Part shown: positions 1-3,488 of the stretch, piece by piece
How positions within the stretch are numbered: position 1 is the first letter of the stretch
Layout: every line of letters begins with the position of its first letter
DNA from: an uncultured Collinsella sp.
GTDB taxonomy: Bacteria; Actinomycetota; Coriobacteriia; Coriobacteriales; Coriobacteriaceae
Direction of reading: 5' to 3'
DNA: 6,518 bases
Assembly: GCA_958431945.1 (NCBI GenBank)
Contig: CAUASQ010000093.1
Location: 1-6,518, forward strand
Notes under the pieces: generated by a model
Told to the model about the DNA's origin: nothing
What the model saw: only the letters and a program-made list of their open reading frames with translations
The model's database searches: none
Program-made: the position numbers and the translations under genes

Positions 1-20
1 CACGGCACCCGGGCCTTTTT
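1..20 (+). terminator. Possible 3' half of an intrinsic terminator cut by the window edge
   Basis: The first bases read as a GC-rich arm (GGCACCCGGGCC, 4-15) followed by five T residues (16-20), the usual layout of the descending arm and U-tract of a rho-independent terminator. The ascending arm would lie before base 1, so the hairpin cannot be confirmed. If real, it ends a plus-strand gene just outside the window. Confidence 0.35.
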
Positions 21-30
21 CTATCCCTAC

Positions 31-53
31 TCATTGGGGACAGACTTAAATGA
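31..53 (+). repeat. REP-like hairpin A1 (loop GGGGACAGACTTA)
   Basis: The arms TCATT (31-35) and AATGA (49-53) pair perfectly around the 13-base loop GGGGACAGACTTA (36-48). This is the first of three adjacent units with the same loop and different arms. Short palindromic intergenic units of this kind are typical of REP elements, which are often spread by Y1-type (RAYT) transposases. No transposase is present in the window. Confidence 0.65.
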
Positions 54-69
54 GTGGCCGTTGATTGGC

Positions 70-96
70 AGTCATTGGGGACAGACTTAAATGACT
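70..96 (+). repeat. REP-like hairpin A2 (loop GGGGACAGACTTA)
   Basis: The arms AGTCATT (70-76) and AATGACT (90-96) form a perfect 7-bp stem around GGGGACAGACTTA (77-89), the same loop as the unit at 31-53. Its last two bases overlap the left arm of the next unit at 95-125. Confidence 0.7.
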
Positions 97-125
97 AGTC
101 GTTGGGGACGTTCTTAAACGGCTAG
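95..125 (+). repeat. REP-like hairpin A3 (loop GGGGACGTTCTTA)
   Basis: The arms CTAGTCGTT (95-103) and AACGGCTAG (117-125) pair over 9 bp, including one G-T wobble, around the loop GGGGACGTTCTTA (104-116). The arms differ from those of the two preceding units, but pairing is kept and the loop is nearly constant. This suggests the structure matters more than the arm sequence. Confidence 0.7.
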
Positions 126-130
126 TTGAT

Positions 131-180
131 GGGGACAGTCTTTAGATTTGTATATCTGGCCATCTGGGATAGGCTTCAAC
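131..180 (+). repeat. Degenerate remnants of the GGGGACAG repeat
   Basis: GGGGACAGTCTTTAGAT (131-147) and GGGATAGGCTTCAAC (166-180) resemble the core and right side of the preceding units (GGGGACAGACTTAAATGA). Their flanks no longer form convincing stems. They read as decayed copies in the same orientation. Confidence 0.4.
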
Positions 181-185
181 GAAAG

Positions 186-214
186 CGGCACTTAGGGACT
201 GTCCCTAGGTGCCG
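186..214 (+). repeat. Long hairpin B1 with GGGACTGTCCC core
   Basis: CGGCACTTAGGGA (186-198) pairs with TCCCTAGGTGCCG (202-214) over 13 bp, with a single G-T wobble and a 3-base loop (CTG). It is the strongest secondary structure in the first 500 bases. There is no T-tract after it, so it is not a standard terminator. The core is a variant of the GGGGACAG motif to its left, with the motif now built into the stem. Confidence 0.7.
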
Positions 215-244
215 GCACATAGGGACGTTCCCTTTTTGCCGGCA
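210..244 (+). repeat. Hairpin B2, overlapping hairpin B1
   Basis: The self-complementary octamer TGCCGGCA occurs at 210-217 and again at 237-244 and can form an 8-bp outer stem. Inside it AGGGA (221-225) pairs with TCCCT (229-233) around CGT. The left octamer is also part of the right arm of the hairpin at 186-214, so the two structures exclude each other in one strand. Confidence 0.6.
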
Positions 245-274
245 GTTTGGGACGGTCCTTTGATGTCTGGTGCC
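241..274 (+). repeat. Weak hairpin B3 around GGGACGGTCC
   Basis: GGCA (241-244) and TGCC (271-274) flank a GGGACGGTCC core (249-258). The left arm is again borrowed from the preceding hairpin's right arm. The interior pairs poorly, so this is a decayed or marginal unit of the same family. Confidence 0.35.
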
Positions 275-357
275 CCCAGAGGGGTGAAGTAATACAGCTG
301 GCTCTGTCTTTTAGGGCTATGGTGTTCCGCCCCTTTGTGTTTCACAAGGATCGTTGC

Positions 358-487
358 ATGCGTATTTACGCGCATAGGCTTGCGCGATGATGCGCATGGC
401 CGCGCAAATATCTGCTAACTATGGTTAAATAATGACCGATAAACAAATAAACACGCAAATACAAGCAAATGCGCGCGCATTTGTGCG
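358..487. promoter_or_regulatory. Palindrome cluster, candidate operator region of the oxidoreductase-regulator operon
   Basis: Three inverted repeats lie upstream of the gene at 539. They are GCGTA-TT-TACGC (360-371), TTGCGCG (380-386) paired with CGCGCAA (401-407), and a perfect 18-bp palindrome CAAATGCGCGCGCATTTG (466-483). Related words in both orientations (CGCGCAAATA at 401, CACGCAAATA at 452, CAAGCAAATG at 462, CATTTGTGCG at 478) suggest several half-sites of one DNA-binding protein. The 18-bp palindrome ends 6 bp before a possible -10 box at 490-495, where a repressor or activator would act. The regulator at 1622-2368 is the obvious candidate; that link is inference. Confidence 0.45.
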
Positions 488-489
488 AA

Positions 490-495
490 TATAAG
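490..495 (+). promoter_or_regulatory. Possible -10 box for the 539 gene
   Basis: TATAAG differs by one base from the TATAAT consensus and would give a leader of roughly 37 bases before the start codon. No convincing -35 box is found 16-18 bp upstream, where the palindrome lies, so the promoter may need an activator. An alternative is an extended -10-like TGGTTAAAT at 422-430. Confidence 0.3.
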
Positions 496-538
496 GCTGT
501 TGGAAATGAAGGACTTCCGATGACTCAGGAGGCACATA

Positions 539-1618
539 ATGGCAGATTCCAAACAGGCTCCGCTCGACGCCGAAGCAGCCGCAAAAGCAGCGTTCACTTC
601 GGTCCAGGACAAGCCATTCCCCGATGATATCTTTACGGCTCCCGAGCTTCGTTGGGCTGTGATCGGGTGCGGCGTTATCGCCAACCAGATGGCCCAGTCT
701 CTCGCTCTTGCCGGTCGCAAGCTTGCGGGCGTCGCCAACCGCACGCTGTCCAAGGCTCAGGCTTTTGCTGAGCAATATGGCATCGAGAAGGTCTATGAAA
801 CGGTCGAGGACCTCTACGCCGATCCTAACATTGACGCAGTCTATATCACCACGCCGCACAACACGCATATCACCTACCTGCGAGCCGCTCTGGCAGCTGG
901 TAAGCACGTACTCTGCGAGAAGGCCATTACCCTCAACTCTGCCGAGCTCGACGAGGCCCGTGCCATCGCCGACGAGCACAACGTGGTCCTTATGGATGCC
1001 ACCACGGTGCTCCACATGCCCTTGTATCAGGAGCTGCGCCGCCGCATGGATGCCGGCGACTTTGGACGCATGAACCTCGCCCAGCTCAACTTTGGCAGCT
1101 ACAAGGAGTACGGCGACCTGACCAACCGCTTTTACAATCGCAACCTTGCTGGCGGCGCCATGCTCGATATTGGCGTCTATGCCCTGTCCGTCATGCGCCT
1201 CTTTATGGCAAGCCAGCCCGCTGAGGTCGTTTCGCTGGGCAACACCTGCGAGACTGGCGTTGACGTCGCGGGTGGCATCGTCTGCCGAAATGCCGAGCAG
1301 CAGCTGGGCGTCGTGAGCCTTACGCTCCACTCCAAGCAGCCCAAGCGCTCGGTCATCAGCTTCGACAAGTGCTACATCGAGGTCAATGAATATCCGCGTG
1401 CCGATCACGCGACCATCGTGTGGACTGCGGACGGCCACCGCGAGGAGGTCCACGCCGGCACCGAGGCTTACGCCCTGTGCTATGAGATGGCCGACCTGGA
1501 GAAGGCCGTTGCCGGCGACGACTCCAAGCGCGAGCTGCTGGATTATGCTTCTGATGTTATGGAGCTTATGACCAAGCTCCGCGCCGACTGGGGAGTTGTG
1601 TACCCCGAGGAGGAGTAA
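539..1618 (+). CDS. Gfo/Idh/MocA family NAD(P)-dependent oxidoreductase
   Basis: This is a 359-aa cytoplasmic dehydrogenase of the Gfo/Idh/MocA family, which oxidises or reduces sugars, polyols and related compounds with NAD(P). The ATG follows AGGAGG (527-532) at a 6-base spacing. The Rossmann fold starts near residue 38, with the dinucleotide-binding turn GCGVIA at 43-48. The strand-end motif VYITTPHNTH is at 101-110. CEKA at 126-129 supplies the family lysine K128, usually written EKP; here alanine replaces the proline. The C-terminal substrate domain carries GGAMLDIGVY (205-214), with D210 and Y214 where many members have His. This resembles the dihydrodiol dehydrogenase/glucose-fructose oxidoreductase branch. 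About 37 residues precede the Rossmann strand, an unusual extension that does not look like a signal peptide. The substrate cannot be read from sequence. The gene is followed after 3 bp by a DeoR-type regulator, which suggests a sugar-phosphate-controlled module. Confidence 0.9.
   Translation: MADSKQAPLDAEAAAKAAFTSVQDKPFPDDIFTAPELRWAVIGCGVIANQMAQSLALAGRKLAGVANRTLSKAQAFAEQYGIEKVYETVEDLYADPNIDAVYITTPHNTHITYLRAALAAGKHVLCEKAITLNSAELDEARAIADEHNVVLMDATTVLHMPLYQELRRRMDAGDFGRMNLAQLNFGSYKEYGDLTNRFYNRNLAGGAMLDIGVYALSVMRLFMASQPAEVVSLGNTCETGVDVAGGIVCRNAEQQLGVVSLTLHSKQPKRSVISFDKCYIEVNEYPRADHATIVWTADGHREEVHAGTEAYALCYEMADLEKAVAGDDSKRELLDYASDVMELMTKLRADWGVVYPEEE
1607..1615 (+). promoter_or_regulatory. Ribosome binding site inside the end of the upstream gene
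   Basis: GAGGAGGAG encodes the last glutamates of the oxidoreductase and also serves as the Shine-Dalgarno sequence for the ATG at 1622, 6 bases downstream. This fixes the regulator's start and points to translational coupling between the two genes. Confidence 0.75.
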
Positions 1619-1621
1619 GCG

Positions 1622-2368
1622 ATGCTTGCGGAAGATAGGCTCAACGCGATCGTGTCGATGGTGCAGCAGGCCGGCTCGGTTACCGTGCCGGAGCTTGCCG
1701 AAGCCCTGGGCGTGACGGCGTCTACCATTCGGCGCGACCTGCAGACGCTCGACCGAGCTCATCGCATCGCCAAGGTCCACGGTGGAGCGACGAGTCTTGA
1801 GCGCGCGCACGTGACGCGCGACCTAACGCTTAATGAGCGCAGCGACCTCCATAACGACGACAAGGAGCGTATCTGCGCCCGTGCGGCGGCGCTTGTGGAG
1901 CCCGAGAGCTTTGTATACATCGACTCGGGCTCGACGACGCTCAGGCTCATCGAGCATCTTCCACACCTTGAAGATGTCACCTATGTGACCGATTCCGTGC
2001 TCCATGCTCAGCACCTTGCTTTGCGCGGCATGCGTACCGTGGTGTTGGGCGGCGAGCTCAAACCCGAGACCGAGGCGCTCGTTGGCCCCGATGCCTTGGC
2101 AACCTTAGACCGCTACAACTTCAACTGTGGCTTTTGGGGCTCTAACGGCATTGCCGCCGAGCAGGGCTTCACGGCGCCCGATATCGAGGAAGCACAGGTC
2201 AAGCGTATCTCGATGCGCCATACCGCCAAACGCTTCGTAATCTCGGACGCCAGTAAATTTGGCATGGTGGCGCCCGTCAAGTTCGCGGACTTCCGCGACG
2301 CAACGATTATTACCGCAGGCGAGGTCCCCGCCAAGTACCGGGCAATGGACAACGTCATCACTGTCTAA
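1622..2368 (+). CDS. DeoR/GlpR family transcriptional regulator
   Basis: This is a 248-aa regulator of the DeoR family, a usual length for that group. These proteins bind operator DNA and normally respond to a phosphorylated sugar. The N-terminal winged helix-turn-helix covers about residues 1-56, with the recognition region LAEALGVTASTIRRDLQTLD (25-44) and the family wing motif KVHGGA (51-56). The C-terminal sensor domain is ribose-5-phosphate-isomerase-like. It shows DSGSTT (101-106), where the family has the D-x-G-[ST]-T phosphate-binding turn, then GSNGI (173-177), GFTAPDIEEAQVKR (182-195) and SDASKFG (208-214). The start is set by the purine-rich site ending at 1615. Co-transcription with the oxidoreductase suggests it regulates its own operon through the palindromes at 358-487. 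The effector is not identifiable. No kinase or transporter lies next to it in the window. Confidence 0.92.
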   Translation: MLAEDRLNAIVSMVQQAGSVTVPELAEALGVTASTIRRDLQTLDRAHRIAKVHGGATSLERAHVTRDLTLNERSDLHNDDKERICARAAALVEPESFVYIDSGSTTLRLIEHLPHLEDVTYVTDSVLHAQHLALRGMRTVVLGGELKPETEALVGPDALATLDRYNFNCGFWGSNGIAAEQGFTAPDIEEAQVKRISMRHTAKRFVISDASKFGMVAPVKFADFRDATIITAGEVPAKYRAMDNVITV

Positions 2369-2385
2369 CAGCGAGACAAGGCCAA

Positions 2386-2422
2386 AACCACCACGAAGGT
2401 GCCTGTCCCCATTGTGGTGGTT
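2386..2422 (-). repeat. REP-like hairpin in reverse orientation after the regulator gene
   Basis: AACCACCAC (2386-2394) pairs perfectly with GTGGTGGTT (2414-2422). Read on the minus strand, the loop contains AATGGGGACAGGCACC, the same GGGGACAG word that sits just after the left arm in the units at 31-125. This is therefore another member of that family, inverted, 17 bp after the stop codon of the regulator. It lacks a T-tract. Confidence 0.65.
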
Positions 2423-2454
2423 AGTAACGAAAACCGAGTAGTTTTCTCAATAGA

Positions 2455-2492
2455 AAAGCGGCAACGTCCATCACGGGCGTTGCCGCTTTCGT
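2455..2492 (+). terminator. Intrinsic terminator of the oxidoreductase-regulator operon
   Basis: AAAGCGGCAACG (2455-2466) pairs with CGTTGCCGCTTT (2478-2489) over 12 bp. Inner pairs TCC/GGG (one G-T wobble) extend the stem to about 15 bp around the loop ATCAC. The downstream tail is T-rich but short (TTTCGTTGTCT). On the minus strand the stem is followed by TTTTCTATTG, so it could also work in reverse. Confidence 0.85.
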
Positions 2493-2506
2493 TGTCTACC
2501 GGTTTT

Positions 2507-2563
2507 GTCTAAGTCTGTAACAACTGGACCGCTAAAAGTGGGCTAGGTGTTACAGATCGAGAT
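2507..2563. repeat. 57-bp palindromic repeat, copy 1
   Basis: The left arm GTCTAAGTCTGTAACA (2507-2522) and right arm TGTTACAGATCGAGAT (2548-2563) flank a 25-base centre that contains GGACCG. The outer part of the left arm has drifted, with two mismatches, while the inner nine pairs are perfect. It is the most degenerate of the three copies. Confidence 0.8.
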
Positions 2564-2587
2564 ACTTCCGAGCCGCACCGTCCCTTT

Positions 2588-2644
2588 GTCTCAATCTGTA
2601 ACATCTGGGACCGATTTTGCCGAGTTATTGTTACAGATTGAGAT
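2588..2644. repeat. 57-bp palindromic repeat, copy 2
   Basis: TCTCAATCTGTAACA (2589-2603) and TGTTACAGATTGAGA (2629-2643) form a perfect 15-bp inverted repeat. The outer G2588 and T2644 add a possible wobble pair. The 25-base centre contains GGGACCG. It starts 81 bp after copy 1, separated by 24 unrelated bases. Confidence 0.88.
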
Positions 2645-2667
2645 TTTTCCTTGAGAGGGATTCGAAT

Positions 2668-2724
2668 GTCTCGATCTATAACAAATAGACCGGAAAATGG
2701 GTTCTAACTGTTACAGATCGAGAC
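2668..2724. repeat. 57-bp palindromic repeat, copy 3
   Basis: GTCTCGATCTATAACA (2668-2683) pairs with TGTTACAGATCGAGAC (2709-2724) at 15 of 16 positions. It starts 80 bp after copy 2, separated by 23 unrelated bases. Compared with copy 2, the A2593-T2639 pair has become G2673-C2719 and the outer G-T has become G2668-C2724. Both changes keep or improve pairing. Confidence 0.88.
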
Positions 2725-2773
2725 GTTTTGGGACCGCGGCTGAGCCATCGTGGCGGCTTGACGTTTTCCCAGA

Positions 2774-2816
2774 TAAAACCTGCCAAAATAAACCTGTCCC
2801 TTTTCGGCAGGTTTTA
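2774..2816 (-). terminator. Terminator of the U32/pseudouridine synthase operon, with REP-like loop
   Basis: TAAAACCTGCC (2774-2784) pairs with GGCAGGTTTTA (2806-2816) over 11 bp, and inner AAAA/TTTT (2785-2788/2801-2804) can also pair. On the minus strand the stem ends in a T-tract (TTTTATCT), as expected for an intrinsic terminator. The loop on that strand holds GGGACAGGTTTA, close to the GGGGACAGACTTA loop of the units at 31-96. The TAA stop of the pseudouridine synthase (2814-2816) lies inside the stem base. It may also terminate plus-strand transcripts. Confidence 0.75.
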
Positions 2817-3473
2817 GGGCTCCCAGGGGCAGGGGGCTTCGATATAGATATGCTCGCCGGTTACGGGATGCGTGAAGGACACGCTGTGGGCGTGGAGCAT
2901 CAGGCCGCAGGGGCGCGGCGTTCCGTACAGGTCGTCGCCAACCAGGGGATGATGCTCGCTTGCCAGGTGCACACGGATTTGGTGCTTGCGGCCGGTGAGC
3001 AACTCGACATCGATATACGAGCGCGTGGGCAGGCCACGACGGCTCTTAAGGCGTTTGAGCACCTTCACGCGCGTTTGAGACGGCTTGCCGCTGGCGCCGA
3101 CGCGCATCTTTCGGCTGTCGTGACGGTCGCGGGCGATGGGCTTGTCGATGAGCTTTTCGTTCCAGTCGATCTTGCCCTCGGCCAGCGCCAGATAGTGCTT
3201 TTCGAAGGCGTGGTCAATCACCATCTGGTCAAAGGCGGGCTGCGTCTGCTTGTCGAGCGAGAACAGCACCACGCCGGTGGTGTTGCGGTCCAGGCGGTTG
3301 AGCGGCTGCATGTCGGTCGCGGCAAAGCCGTCGCCCATCGCCAGCAGCAGGTCGCTGGCGTAGTCGGTGAGCGTGCGCTCGCCGGTGCCGTCGCCGTGGA
3401 CGATCATGCCGGCGGGCTTGTCGATGGCCATAAGCCAGGCGTCGCAGTAGAGGACTTGAGGTTCTTCGTTCAC
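2814..3473 (-). CDS. RluA-family RNA pseudouridine synthase
   Basis: This 219-aa enzyme isomerises uridine to pseudouridine in rRNA or tRNA. It has the catalytic domain only; there is no N-terminal S4 domain. Residues 18-26 (DKPAGMIVH) match the family's first motif. The catalytic loop is NRLDRNTTG (59-67) with the presumed catalytic aspartate D62; the common family form is HRLDRxTSG, so His is replaced by Asn59. KHYLALAEG (92-100), TGRKHQIRVHLA (160-171) and HPLVGDDLYG (175-184) are the later family motifs. The start is GTG (3473-3471), supported by GAAAGG on the minus strand (3486-3481) at a 7-base spacing; no nearer ATG keeps the DKPAG motif. It lies 15 bp after the U32 gene and is almost surely co-transcribed with it. 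The exact uridine target cannot be assigned. Confidence 0.92.
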   Translation of the reverse strand: MNEEPQVLYCDAWLMAIDKPAGMIVHGDGTGERTLTDYASDLLLAMGDGFAATDMQPLNRLDRNTTGVVLFSLDKQTQPAFDQMVIDHAFEKHYLALAEGKIDWNEKLIDKPIARDRHDSRKMRVGASGKPSQTRVKVLKRLKSRRGLPTRSYIDVELLTGRKHQIRVHLASEHHPLVGDDLYGTPRPCGLMLHAHSVSFTHPVTGEHIYIEAPCPWEP

Positions 3474-3488
3474 GTGTAAGCCTTTCGG

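Noticed and set aside
31..275. Insertion sequence or transposon end
   Set aside because: No transposase frame, no terminal inverted repeats spanning the block and no target duplication are visible; the hairpins are independent small units.
425..1810. Long minus-strand open frame (461 codons) opposite the oxidoreductase and regulator
   Set aside because: It overlaps two genes with clear family motifs and strong ribosome binding sites; its translation shows no recognisable domain and is explained by GC-rich codon bias.
2507..2724. CRISPR array
   Set aside because: Repeat-spacer geometry is superficially similar, but the repeats are 57 bp, strongly palindromic and diverged, spacers are 23-24 bp, there are only three copies and no cas gene is nearby.
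2697..3479. Plus-strand open frame (260 codons) opposite the pseudouridine synthase
   Set aside because: It is a shadow of the minus-strand gene and runs through the repeat copy at 2668-2724 and the terminator at 2774-2816.
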